Below the pieces are notes generated by a model. That model searched no databases. It worked only from the letters and a program-made list of their open reading frames with translations, and was not told the DNA's origin. A program made the translations under genes and the position numbers. DNA of 64,000 nucleotides from Pontibacter roseus DSM 17521. GTDB lineage: Bacteria; Bacteroidota; Bacteroidia; Cytophagales; Hymenobacteraceae. Positions 43,304-51,308 of this stretch are shown here, one piece after another. The number at the start of each line of letters is the position of its first letter. Positions within the stretch are counted from its first letter, which is position 1. The stretch covers positions 186,001-250,000 of the forward strand of contig NZ_KB890765.1 of assembly GCF_000373265.1 (NCBI RefSeq), written 5' to 3'.

Positions 43304-43828
43304 ATGTGCCAGTCTGTACCCAGAAAGCTATACCTGAGCGGAGTTCTTTTTCTGTGCCTGTTGCTGCCGGCCTGCGGTCAGGTGACCGACCAAGCGTATG
43401 CGCTTCTGTTGAAAGGACTGTACAGCCACACCGTTCCGGTTATACCTGCAGCAAAGCTGAAGCCACTGCTGGAGAAGGAGACGCACCCTGTGCTGCTCGA
43501 CACCCGTTCAGAGAAAGAATACCACGTCAGCCACCTGACAGGAGCCAAGCTCGTCAACTATGACAACTTTGACCTGGCGCAGCTGAAGGATGTACCGAAA
43601 GACACACCGATTGTGGTGTACTGCTCGGTGGGCTACCGCAGCGAGAAAATAGGGGAGAGGCTACAGCAGGCAGGCTATAGCCGGGTGCAAAACCTGTACG
43701 GCGGCCTGTTCGAGTGGGTGAACCAGGGTCACCCGGTATACAACCAACAAGGCAAAACAAACCAGGTACACGCCTACTCCAAAAGCTGGGGCGTGTGGCT
43801 GCGCAAAGGAGAAAAAGTGTATGACTGA
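43304..43828 (+). CDS. Rhodanese-like lipoprotein in the arsenosugar operon
   Basis: I start at ATG 43304 (MCQSVPRKLYL), giving 174 residues. A reading frame that enters from inside ArsS is an overlapping artefact. The N-terminus has a lipobox ending LLPAC, with Cys24 as the lipidated residue. The body is a rhodanese domain: 'VLLDTRSEKEYHVSHLTGAKLVNYDNF', active Cys in IVVYCSVGYRSEKIGE and 'NLYGGLFEWVNQG'. It lies 16 bp after ArsS and overlaps the next gene by 8 bp. A surface-anchored sulfurtransferase among cytosolic arsenosugar enzymes is unexpected, and its role is not established. Confidence 0.88.
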   Translation: MCQSVPRKLYLSGVLFLCLLLPACGQVTDQAYALLLKGLYSHTVPVIPAAKLKPLLEKETHPVLLDTRSEKEYHVSHLTGAKLVNYDNFDLAQLKDVPKDTPIVVYCSVGYRSEKIGERLQQAGYSRVQNLYGGLFEWVNQGHPVYNQQGKTNQVHAYSKSWGVWLRKGEKVYD

Positions 43829-44426
43829 GAAAAACCTGCTGATGCTGTTTGTCCGCAATCCGGAGCTGGGCAAGGTGAAGACACGCTTGGCGGCCAGCGT
43901 GGGACCCGAAACGGCCCTGGACATCTACCTGCACCTGCTGCAGCATACGCGCTCCGTCACGCAGGAGCTTCCCATGGACAAGGTGGTCTACTATTCGGAG
44001 CGGGTGGAGGAGCAGGACATGTGGCCAAGCCAGCAGTACCAGAAGCAAGTGCAACCCGCCGGTGATTTAGGGGAGCGGATGTCCGCCTCCTTTGCCGCTG
44101 CCTTTGCCGATGGCTATACCTCCGTCGTCATCATCGGGAGCGATTGCCTGCAGTTGACTTCTGACATCATCCTGAAAGCCTTTGAGAATCTCAAAACACA
44201 CGAAGTAGTGGTAGGGCCGGCGCTGGACGGTGGCTATTACCTGCTGGGCATGAATGGCCTCCACCCCGAGTTGTTCCAGGACAAGCGCTGGAGCACCGAG
44301 CACGTCTTCCCCGACACCCTTTACGACATTGAGCGGCTGCACCTTTCGCACGCGCTGCTGCCTTATCTTTCCGATATCGACAACCTGGAAGATTTGGAAA
44401 ATCTGGAGGCGAACTGGCCCGGCTGA
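43821..44426 (+). CDS. Arsenosugar biosynthesis glycosyltransferase-like protein (DUF2064)
   Basis: The 201-residue protein is of the DUF2064/TIGR04282 type, a GT-A-like nucleotidyl/glycosyl transferase fold: 'LLMLFVRNPELGKVKTRLA' at the N-terminus, 'MSASFAAAFADGYTSVVIIGSDCLQLT', 'VVVGPALDGGYYLLGM' and 'WSTEHVFPDT'. It overlaps the rhodanese gene by 8 bp, so translation is coupled. In known arsenosugar clusters this family is the sugar-handling partner of ArsS. It converges on the L,D-transpeptidase gene 9 bp away. Confidence 0.92.
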   Translation: MTEKNLLMLFVRNPELGKVKTRLAASVGPETALDIYLHLLQHTRSVTQELPMDKVVYYSERVEEQDMWPSQQYQKQVQPAGDLGERMSASFAAAFADGYTSVVIIGSDCLQLTSDIILKAFENLKTHEVVVGPALDGGYYLLGMNGLHPELFQDKRWSTEHVFPDTLYDIERLHLSHALLPYLSDIDNLEDLENLEANWPG

Positions 44427-44435
44427 TAGCCCGCA

Positions 44436-45611
44436 CTATTCCATTGTAACCTGTTTGGGTTGGTCGTACCCGTAGATGTCTTCCCGGAACTGCAGACCCA
44501 GGTGCGGGTCAGCCCAGGCAGTCATATACACGATGAGAATCGGCACCGGCTTCTTCAGGCGCACGAACTGTTCGTCCTTGTCAGTCGTCAGGAAGCGTTC
44601 AGCCCGTTTTTCCGTGAGGCCGGAGCGCTCCTGCATCAGGTACTGCGCCAACTCGTGCGGGTGCTGCAAACGGATGCAGCCGTGGCTGAACGCACGCCGG
44701 TCCAGGTCGAAAAGGTGCCTGTCATTGGTGTCGTGCAGGTATTGGTTGACGTTGCTATGGAACAGGAACTTGACTTTGCCCAGCTCATTCTGCTCTCCCG
44801 CTACCTGCACTACACGGAAATTGAAGCCAGAAGCGTCCACTTTACTCCAATTCACCTGCCAAGGGTCTATCTTGGTATAGCCGCCCAGCACGGCCGGCTT
44901 CAGCAGCTGCATGTCCCGCTTGGCCAGGTAGCCTGGGTTGCGCTTCAGTATGGGCAGAATCTCTTTGGAGGCAATGGAATTAGGAATGTACCAGTAGGGG
45001 TTGAAGACGATGGTATGTAAGTCGGTCTGGTTGACGAGGGTAGGCTGAGCAGGCTTGCCCACAATGGTGCGCATGTCCAGCAGGACAGCACTATGGTCTA
45101 TCACGCGCAGTGAGTAATCGGGTATGTTCACGAGGATGTAGGGCTGGGATATGTCCTTGCTGAAGGCTTCCCAGCGGCTCAGGCTGTTCTGCAGTTGCAA
45201 CAGGCGCTGGGCAGGCGGCCTATTGAGCGCCGCCACGGTCCGGGGACCCACTATGCCATCGGGTTTGAGCGCGTGCCGCGCCTGGAACCGAACGACTGCC
45301 GCAGCCAGCGCGGGTGTGTACTGATGTCGGTTTTCGGAGTCCTCCGCCACCCAATCGCCCAGTAGTTGCAGCGTTTCCTGCAGCGGAGGCACATAGCGGC
45401 TGGAGTCGCCGGGCCGGAGCAACAGGGTGCTGGGGAAGGTATGCCAGCTAGCTGAATCGGCCAATGCCTGGTACTGCTCCACAGCCTGTCGCAGGCGTTG
45501 TTTCTGGTCAGGCACCAGCAACCACAGCTCTTCCTCCTCCTGTGCCATACCTGGCAGCGAGCACAGGTATAGGAGCATGAAAATCAGCAGCCTTGGTGTA
45601 GGGAACCACAT
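44436..45611 (-). CDS. L,D-transpeptidase (YcbB-like, with peptidoglycan-binding domain)
   Basis: The protein has 391 residues with a signal peptide ending GMAQ. A peptidoglycan-binding helical domain (VVRFQARHALKPDGIVGPRTVAALNR) is followed by the YkuD catalytic domain: 'VNIPDYSLRVIDHSAVLLDMRTIVGKP' and the catalytic Cys in FSHGCIRLQHPHELA near residue 305. L,D-transpeptidases make 3->3 crosslinks or attach proteins to peptidoglycan, acting in the periplasm. It is shorter than E. coli YcbB (615 residues). Converges with the arsenosugar operon. Confidence 0.93.
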   Translation of the reverse strand: MWFPTPRLLIFMLLYLCSLPGMAQEEEELWLLVPDQKQRLRQAVEQYQALADSASWHTFPSTLLLRPGDSSRYVPPLQETLQLLGDWVAEDSENRHQYTPALAAAVVRFQARHALKPDGIVGPRTVAALNRPPAQRLLQLQNSLSRWEAFSKDISQPYILVNIPDYSLRVIDHSAVLLDMRTIVGKPAQPTLVNQTDLHTIVFNPYWYIPNSIASKEILPILKRNPGYLAKRDMQLLKPAVLGGYTKIDPWQVNWSKVDASGFNFRVVQVAGEQNELGKVKFLFHSNVNQYLHDTNDRHLFDLDRRAFSHGCIRLQHPHELAQYLMQERSGLTEKRAERFLTTDKDEQFVRLKKPVPILIVYMTAWADPHLGLQFREDIYGYDQPKQVTME

Positions 45612-45793
45612 GTTTTCTGTACGGTATACCTGAAGGTATGGCCTTTAGGGCAGAAGAAAAAACCATACACGGAATTTGTTGTTGAGCAAATGGGTAAGGA
45701 GCGTAGCCTGCCGTAGGCCCAAGACGCTTAGCCGCGAAGGGTAGAGGTAACGGATTTTTATCGTAGTTTCGTAACCAAGAGAAAGAGCCGCCT

Positions 45794-46672
45794 ATGCGAA
45801 CCAACATGCTATATCTATGCCTGCTATTAGGAACCGTAGCAGGCGCCAGCTGCTCCCAGCAGAAGACGGGCCAGGAGACCAGTACTCCCCAGCAGGAACC
45901 CCACACGAAGATAGCCACCCACTTCAACCCTGACTGGGCTATGGACAAACTCTGGGAGGACGGCTTGGCAGAGGTGGCCATCTACGAGGTCGAGCGGGTC
46001 ATCTATAAGAAGAAGCGGAATTTTGAGTACACGCTCATTACGGTGAAAGAAGACTTCAACCAGGAGCACAACGTGAAGACAGACGATTACACGCGCGCCG
46101 ACCTGTTCCCGGTGATGAAAGTGAACGAGTTCTGCCGCATCCCCACCGAAGAGTACCCCTACCATTTCCTCACCTCGCTCTTCATCCGCCGGGAGAACCC
46201 GCTATACCTGCACAAGCTCACCACGTCGTCGCAGGAGTGGTGCGGCAACACGTTCAAGGCGCTGACCGACCAGGGAAACAGCTATAACCTGTACTACAAC
46301 TCCTATTTCGATGGGGAAGGCGAGGGCAACCGCGAGTTGCCGAAAGAGCTGTTGCTGGAAGACCAGCTGCCCTATACCTTGCGCAGCCTGCGCTTCCGGG
46401 ACGGACTCCGCTTTGAGGTGCCGGTGCTGGAGACGCAGCAGACAAACAAACTGGGTAAGCTGACAGTATACAAAGCCACTGTTTCAGTTGCCAAGGCCGC
46501 TATTGACGGGAATGAGGCATGGGAAGTACAGGTGCAACTGGCGGAAGGCAAGGAAAACCGCTACTGGTTTGCGAGTGTTTATCCCAACCAGCTGCTGCGC
46601 CAGCAGACCTGGGACGGCCGCAACCTGGAACTGAAGCAGCTCAGCCGCTACGCCTATTGGCAGACCGAATAA
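45794..46672 (+). CDS. Conserved exported lipoprotein, unrecognised
   Basis: The 292-residue protein has a signal peptide and a lipobox-like GASC with Cys near residue 20 (GTVAGASCSQQ). The N-terminal part has 'HFNPDWAMDKLWEDGLAEVAIYEVERVIYKKKRNFEYTLITVKEDF', then 'QEWCGNTFKALTDQGNSYNLYYNSYFDGEGEG' and 'ENRYWFASVYPNQLLRQQTWDGRNLELKQLSRYAYW'. Proteins of this shape are common in Bacteroidetes and are sometimes mislabelled as septum-formation inhibitors; the true function is unknown. It is the first gene of a tandem pair with DUF2461. Confidence 0.75.
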   Translation: MRTNMLYLCLLLGTVAGASCSQQKTGQETSTPQQEPHTKIATHFNPDWAMDKLWEDGLAEVAIYEVERVIYKKKRNFEYTLITVKEDFNQEHNVKTDDYTRADLFPVMKVNEFCRIPTEEYPYHFLTSLFIRRENPLYLHKLTTSSQEWCGNTFKALTDQGNSYNLYYNSYFDGEGEGNRELPKELLLEDQLPYTLRSLRFRDGLRFEVPVLETQQTNKLGKLTVYKATVSVAKAAIDGNEAWEVQVQLAEGKENRYWFASVYPNQLLRQQTWDGRNLELKQLSRYAYWQTE

Positions 46673-46694
46673 CTTATACCTAACAAAAGAATTT

Positions 46695-47378
46695 ATGGCA
46701 ACCACCATAGAGAAGAGTACGCTTGCCTTTCTGGAGGAACTCACCCAGAACAACAACCGCGAGTGGTTTCAGCAGCACAAGGCCCGCTACGATGCGGCAC
46801 GCAAAAACTACCTGGCTTTCCTGGATGAGATGCTGCAGGAGATGGAGCCTTTTGAACCGGCCGCGCACGGCCAGAAAGGCAAAGACCTCGTGTTCCGCAT
46901 TTACCGCGATGTGCGCTTCTCCAGCGACAAGCGTCCTTACAAAGACCACTTCGGCGCCTACGTGGCCGAAGGCGGACGAAAATCCATACTCCCCGGTTAC
47001 TACCTGCACCTGGCCGGCAACAACAACTCTTTTGTAGCCGGAGGGCTCTGGATGCCACCCGCCAACTACTTGAAAGCGGTGCGGCAGGAGATTGATTACA
47101 ACCTGGATGAGCTGCAACGAATCGTTCAGGTTCCGGACTTCAAAAAGCGCTTCGGGAACATCACCGGCGAGCAGCTCAAAACCACGCCCAAAGGCTACGA
47201 CAAAGACAACCCCGCCATTGAGTACCTGCGCTTCAAAAGCTGGAACGCCGTGATGCCTATACCTGACAACGTGGTGCTGGGCAAAGACTTCATGCAGGTG
47301 GTGGTAGAGGCCTTCCGGGCAGTCAAACCCTTCAACGATTTCCTGACGGCCCCGCTGCGCGATTTGGGGGAGCAGTAA
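46695..47378 (+). CDS. DUF2461 protein
   Basis: The 227-residue protein begins 'TIEKSTLAFLEELTQNNNREWFQQHKARYDAARKNYLAFLDEML'. A characteristic 'VFRIYRDVRFSSDKRPYKDHFGAYVAEGGRK' follows, then 'GYYLHLAGNNNSFVAGGLWMPPANYLKAVRQEID'. These are the family hallmarks. The function of DUF2461 is unknown. It lies 22 bp after the lipoprotein gene. Confidence 0.92.
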   Translation: MATTIEKSTLAFLEELTQNNNREWFQQHKARYDAARKNYLAFLDEMLQEMEPFEPAAHGQKGKDLVFRIYRDVRFSSDKRPYKDHFGAYVAEGGRKSILPGYYLHLAGNNNSFVAGGLWMPPANYLKAVRQEIDYNLDELQRIVQVPDFKKRFGNITGEQLKTTPKGYDKDNPAIEYLRFKSWNAVMPIPDNVVLGKDFMQVVVEAFRAVKPFNDFLTAPLRDLGEQ

Positions 47379-47399
47379 ACAACTCGGCAACAACCTTGC

Positions 47400-47732
47400 T
47401 TACCGGGCCGCTGCTCTGAACCAGCTTTCGAGTAGCGGCCTGTCTATGTCGCTCGTGGACTTAAGTTTGATGTGCCGCATGTCCTTGCCGGAGCCCTCCA
47501 GTAGGTTGTCCTTGTCCTCCAGCTTCTCAAAGTTGAAGAAGCCTAAAGTGACATAGGCTTTCGCAGTTTTTAGATAGGCGAAGTCTTTGGCCGCTCTGAA
47601 AACGGGTCGGCTCCACTTGAACTCTTCGCTCACGTCAGGTACACTGCTGTGGATGAGTTGCCTTACGGCCTCCATCATCTGTTTTTGCTCCGAAGGGGCG
47701 CACTTGATATACGCAGTTACCTGTTCATTCAT
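47400..47732 (-). CDS. DUF1801-like protein
   Basis: The 110-residue protein has the DUF1801 pattern: 'MEAVRQLIHSSVPDVSEEFKWSRPVFRAAKDFAYLKTAKAYVTLGFFNFEKL' and 'RHIKLKSTSDIDRPLLESWF'. It is distantly related to the one at 28330. It lies just 1 bp beyond the dienelactone hydrolase stop, so it probably shares that transcript. Confidence 0.82.
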   Translation of the reverse strand: MNEQVTAYIKCAPSEQKQMMEAVRQLIHSSVPDVSEEFKWSRPVFRAAKDFAYLKTAKAYVTLGFFNFEKLEDKDNLLEGSGKDMRHIKLKSTSDIDRPLLESWFRAAAR

Positions 47733-47733
47733 G

Positions 47734-48621
47734 CTACTTTAGCTTCTCGTTGAAGAAATCGATGGTACGGTTCCAGGCTAATTCTGCGGCCTCCTTGTCG
47801 TAGCGCGGGGTGGTGTCGTTGTGGAAGCCGTGGTTTGCGTTGGGGTACATATGGGCGGTATAGTCCTTGCCGTGCTCCTGTAATGCCTTTTCGTAAGACG
47901 GCCAGCCTTCGTTCACGCGGGTGTCCAGCTCGGCATAGTGCAGCAGAAGAGGCGCCTTTATTTGGGGAACATCCTCCAGCGGCGGCTGACCACCATAGAA
48001 GGGAACGGCTGCCGCCAGGTCAGGTATGCGCACGGCCATCATGTTGGAAATCCAGCCACCGAAGCAGAAGCCTACCACGCCCACCCGGCCGTTGCAGTCT
48101 TTGTGGTTTTTCAGGTAGTCGTACGCCGCGATGAAATCCTCGAGCATCTCGTTGCGGTCGCGTTTGCTTTGCAGCGCACGGCCCTCGTCATCGGTGCCTG
48201 GGTAGCCGCCCAGTGGGGTCAGGGCATCAGGGGCAAGCGAGACGAAGCCTGCCAGTGCGGCCCTGCGGGCAACATCCTCGATGTGCGGATTCAGGCCCCG
48301 GTTCTCATGCACCACCACAATACCACCAAGCTTCTTTTTCGATTTCGAAGGCTTCGACAACAGGGCCTTCATCGTTACGCCGCCTTTGGGGGAGGGATAG
48401 GTGATGTAGTCTGATTTCAGACGCTTGTCGCCCGCTTGAATCTGGATGGCGTTCTGGTAGTCGGGCATGAGAAAGCTCATGAGGGAGCCCACCGTCAGTC
48501 CACCCACGGCGTAGATGGAGAGCTTCTGCAGAAAATCGCGGCGGCTGACCCGGTTGTGCGCATAGTCATCGTACAGGTCAAATACCTCTTGGCTGATGTC
48601 CTCTTTTTTGATTTCGTCCAT
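47734..48621 (-). CDS. Dienelactone hydrolase family protein, probable Tat substrate
   Basis: The 295-residue alpha/beta hydrolase has an N-terminal cytosolic stretch and then a twin-arginine motif SRRDFLQK at about 26-33 before a hydrophobic region (LSIYAVGGLTVGSLMSFLM), suggesting Tat export. The catalytic Cys is in VGVVGFCFGGW, and acid and His (LDTRVNEGW, NHGFHND) complete the Cys-His-Asp triad. 'GIVVVHENRGLNPHIEDVARRAALAGF' is the family opening. Many are general lactone or ester hydrolases, so the substrate is open. Confidence 0.92.
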   Translation of the reverse strand: MDEIKKEDISQEVFDLYDDYAHNRVSRRDFLQKLSIYAVGGLTVGSLMSFLMPDYQNAIQIQAGDKRLKSDYITYPSPKGGVTMKALLSKPSKSKKKLGGIVVVHENRGLNPHIEDVARRAALAGFVSLAPDALTPLGGYPGTDDEGRALQSKRDRNEMLEDFIAAYDYLKNHKDCNGRVGVVGFCFGGWISNMMAVRIPDLAAAVPFYGGQPPLEDVPQIKAPLLLHYAELDTRVNEGWPSYEKALQEHGKDYTAHMYPNANHGFHNDTTPRYDKEAAELAWNRTIDFFNEKLK

Positions 48622-48662
48622 GTTAGTCTGTGTGGTTTAGTGACAGGATTCGAGCTTTGTAA

Positions 48663-49208
48663 TCATTTTTTGGCTTCATAAATGAGTTGCACCACCCCAG
48701 ATTTGAATCTGTTCACCTCTATCAAATCAAGGTTTATCCGGTCTGTCAGGTTCTGGAACAGGGGCTTGCCTGCTCCTAATACGGTAGGGTGAACCGAAAG
48801 CCGGTAAATGTCAATCAGGCCGTGCTGTATGAAAGTCATGATAAGCTTTGCTCCGCCATACAACCAGATGTCCTTCCCGTCCTGTTGTTTGAGTGCAGCG
48901 ACCTTTTCAGGTATGGCAGTGGTGATAAATGTAGCTTGGCTGTCCTGCCGCTCCCGGCTGGAGAAAACGACTTTCTGCTTGGAATGGACGGCGGCCCAAA
49001 TGGCTTTCTCTGTCTCGCTGGCGCTTGCATCAGGTTGGAAATTCCCCCAAGCCTCATAGCTCACCCTGCCGTAGAGAATGGTGTCTATACCTGAAAGAAA
49101 GCTCTCGAAACCCATGTCATCGTCCAGGATGCACCAGTCCACTTCCCCGTTTGGCCCTTCTATGAATCCATCAAGTGTCACGGCTAAATCTAGGATTACT
49201 CTGCGCAT
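48663..49208 (-). CDS. Dihydrofolate reductase family protein (RibD C-terminal-like)
   Basis: The 181-residue protein opens 'VILDLAVTLDGFIEGPNGEVDWC', the DHFR/RibD-like cofactor strand. It continues with 'TILYGRVSYEAWGNF', 'KDIWLYGGAKLIMTFIQHGLIDIYRLSVHPTVLGAGKPLF'. These are the reductase-type hallmarks of the family that includes riboflavin-pathway and yyaP/ywjB-like proteins. It is not a true folA because it lacks the canonical DHFR residues. Isolated gene. Confidence 0.9.
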   Translation of the reverse strand: MRRVILDLAVTLDGFIEGPNGEVDWCILDDDMGFESFLSGIDTILYGRVSYEAWGNFQPDASASETEKAIWAAVHSKQKVVFSSRERQDSQATFITTAIPEKVAALKQQDGKDIWLYGGAKLIMTFIQHGLIDIYRLSVHPTVLGAGKPLFQNLTDRINLDLIEVNRFKSGVVQLIYEAKK

Positions 49209-49319
49209 GGGGTTGAGTTTGAGGTGCGTGCTATACTTTTTAATGATGGCTGACGCTACTCGTGCAGCCGAAGCCCAAAGCTTGGAGAGGGTTAAGGCTG
49301 AGTTTTGTTAGCTACTGTT

Positions 49320-50522
49320 TTACTTTTTTGCTTGTAGCATCTCCAGTTTCTTTCTGGTTTCAGCTATTTCCTGCAGCGTCAATGCTTTTTTGAATGCTTC
49401 GATGGCCTTCTTTTTATTGCCCCTCTCCACATAGTAGTCCCCCATAGAGTCATAGACATTGGGGCTGGAAGGGTAGTTATCAATGTTCATCTTGAAAAAG
49501 CCGTACGCTTTTTCAAATTGTTTATTACCCATGGAGATATACCCGAGCCAGTTAACCGTACCCTGCGAAGGCAGCACAGTATATTGCATCATGGCAGATA
49601 CGCTGCGGTAATGGTCTTCAATATATGCCACCGTGATGGTAGTATCCTGTAAGTCCTTGCCTAGCTCATACTTTTTAAAGATGAATCGCAGGCCGTCATA
49701 CTGAGAGGGAAGCGGCACCGAAGAGTGGTTTTCCTCTGGATAGAATTTCCAGGCCCAGTGCAGGTTCTTGCTTTTTCGGAGAACTCCCCTGAACTGGAAG
49801 TGGTTGCGTACGTTGCCGTTGGCATAGGCTGTGTCTTTGATAACCCTGACCGTGTCCATTCCTTTCTCCATGGTGTTGGACGTCGCATAGTAGAGGCTTT
49901 TGTGAACATAGTCCTTTTGGGTGAAGGCTTCCTGCGCTTGCTTTACGATGAGGTGGTTGTCCCACCAGACACTGGGGTCCATGGCCACGTAGGAGTTGAA
50001 CAGGGCTGGGTGGTTGACTAGCGCATGAAGGACTGCTAGCCCTCCAAGGGAGTGGCCCACGTACATGCGATAAGGCTGCGTGTTATAGCGAGACTCAACA
50101 TAAGGTATCAGCTCCTTCTGGAGAAAGGAGATGAATTTCTCCCCTCGACCTGAGTTCTTGAAATCCGGGTCTACCATCCCGTCGCGGCTAAATATGGACC
50201 GGGTAGGAGTGAAATCGGCTCCCCTGTCTTTGTTCATGATTCCTACCACTATCATTTTGGGCATCCTGCCAATAGAGCTTAGCTCACCCACCATCCCCGT
50301 TATGGAATGGAAAAAATCTTTGCCATCCAGCAGGTACATCACTGGATAACGCTCAGCTCCGGCAGAATTGGGCACGTAAACCCACACTTCTCTGTCTTCC
50401 TCTAAGATAGAGGAGTGAATGGTCAACCTCTTTCCAATAGTAATTTCATCTTCAGTATGATTAGAAGACTGTCCGAAGCAGAAGGCAGGAAAAAGTAGAA
50501 GGAAATATAGAAGTAATCTCAT
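49320..50522 (-). CDS. Putative esterase (BesA/Fes-like) with C-terminal TPR
   Basis: The 400-residue protein has a signal peptide (ending CFGQ), then an alpha/beta-hydrolase of the esterase-D/ferri-enterobactin esterase type: 'YPVMYLLDGKDFFHSITGMV', catalytic Ser in YVGHSLGGLAVLH and 'ENHSSVPL' as His. A C-terminal TPR (about 310-400) follows. Substrates of this family include siderophores and S-formylglutathione. It lies in a motif-poor, AT-richer block. Confidence 0.88.
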   Translation of the reverse strand: MRLLLYFLLLFPAFCFGQSSNHTEDEITIGKRLTIHSSILEEDREVWVYVPNSAGAERYPVMYLLDGKDFFHSITGMVGELSSIGRMPKMIVVGIMNKDRGADFTPTRSIFSRDGMVDPDFKNSGRGEKFISFLQKELIPYVESRYNTQPYRMYVGHSLGGLAVLHALVNHPALFNSYVAMDPSVWWDNHLIVKQAQEAFTQKDYVHKSLYYATSNTMEKGMDTVRVIKDTAYANGNVRNHFQFRGVLRKSKNLHWAWKFYPEENHSSVPLPSQYDGLRFIFKKYELGKDLQDTTITVAYIEDHYRSVSAMMQYTVLPSQGTVNWLGYISMGNKQFEKAYGFFKMNIDNYPSSPNVYDSMGDYYVERGNKKKAIEAFKKALTLQEIAETRKKLEMLQAKK

Positions 50523-50613
50523 TGACTATTTGATTGTAAGTTATAGCTAACGGTTAGTACAGGATTTGTGAAGGCGTCAGCCGAACATATAGCCTATGCA
50601 GGGTTAGCACTTG

Positions 50614-51168
50614 TTATTTTTCGGCTTTTAATTCTTCGTGCACATCACGCAAGTCTTCTCTCGTTATCAACGGCTTCCAATCCTTATTTTTTTGAAAACC
50701 TTCTTCAGACACTTCTGGCTTATAGAAGTCCACCTGCTCTAATGAATCCTGATAAAAAACATAAAGCTGTCGTGCATAAACCAACTCACTAAGACTGTTG
50801 TAGCCTTTTTCTTTCATCCTTTCTTCCGATACTTCTTCATAGCAATAACCACATGTCGGGTCTCCTTTTTCAATAGCTTTATACCCACATACATGACATG
50901 TTTGGGGATAGCTGTTATTGGATGCAACGACAACCGTTGTAGTTAATGCACCTATAACCAATGCTAATGAAATTGCTCTTATGCTATTACTTCTATTTTT
51001 GGTAGTATAATAGATGCCATATCCAATTAAAGTAGCAAAGCCACCAAACATAGCTGCGTAAAGAAGCTTCATATTATCATTAGGTGCAATGGAATCAGCA
51101 AGGGCTTTTGCCCCAATTACAGGCAAAACACAAAATAGCCCAAGCCAAATTTGTTCTTTCTTATTCAT
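50614..51168 (-). CDS. Membrane protein with a Cys4 zinc-ribbon-like segment, unrecognised
   Basis: The 184-residue protein has three hydrophobic segments in the first 85 residues, then CHVCGY...CGYC (two CxxC pairs, about 96-113). A charged C-terminal part follows (LRDVHEELKAEK). I do not recognise the family. It is AT-rich compared with its neighbours and lacks the iterated word, which suggests a foreign origin. Confidence 0.7.
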   Translation of the reverse strand: MNKKEQIWLGLFCVLPVIGAKALADSIAPNDNMKLLYAAMFGGFATLIGYGIYYTTKNRSNSIRAISLALVIGALTTTVVVASNNSYPQTCHVCGYKAIEKGDPTCGYCYEEVSEERMKEKGYNSLSELVYARQLYVFYQDSLEQVDFYKPEVSEEGFQKNKDWKPLITREDLRDVHEELKAEK

Positions 51169-51308
51169 TATGTTTATATGTGCTAACTACCTCAAAAGCG
51201 TGAACATACGCTTTTGCAGCTGACATATGTCGGCTAAACTTAATAGACTTTATGTTAAATATAGGAGATTCCAGTTATTTATCCGTACCAACCGCAAAAC
51301 AATTTGGG

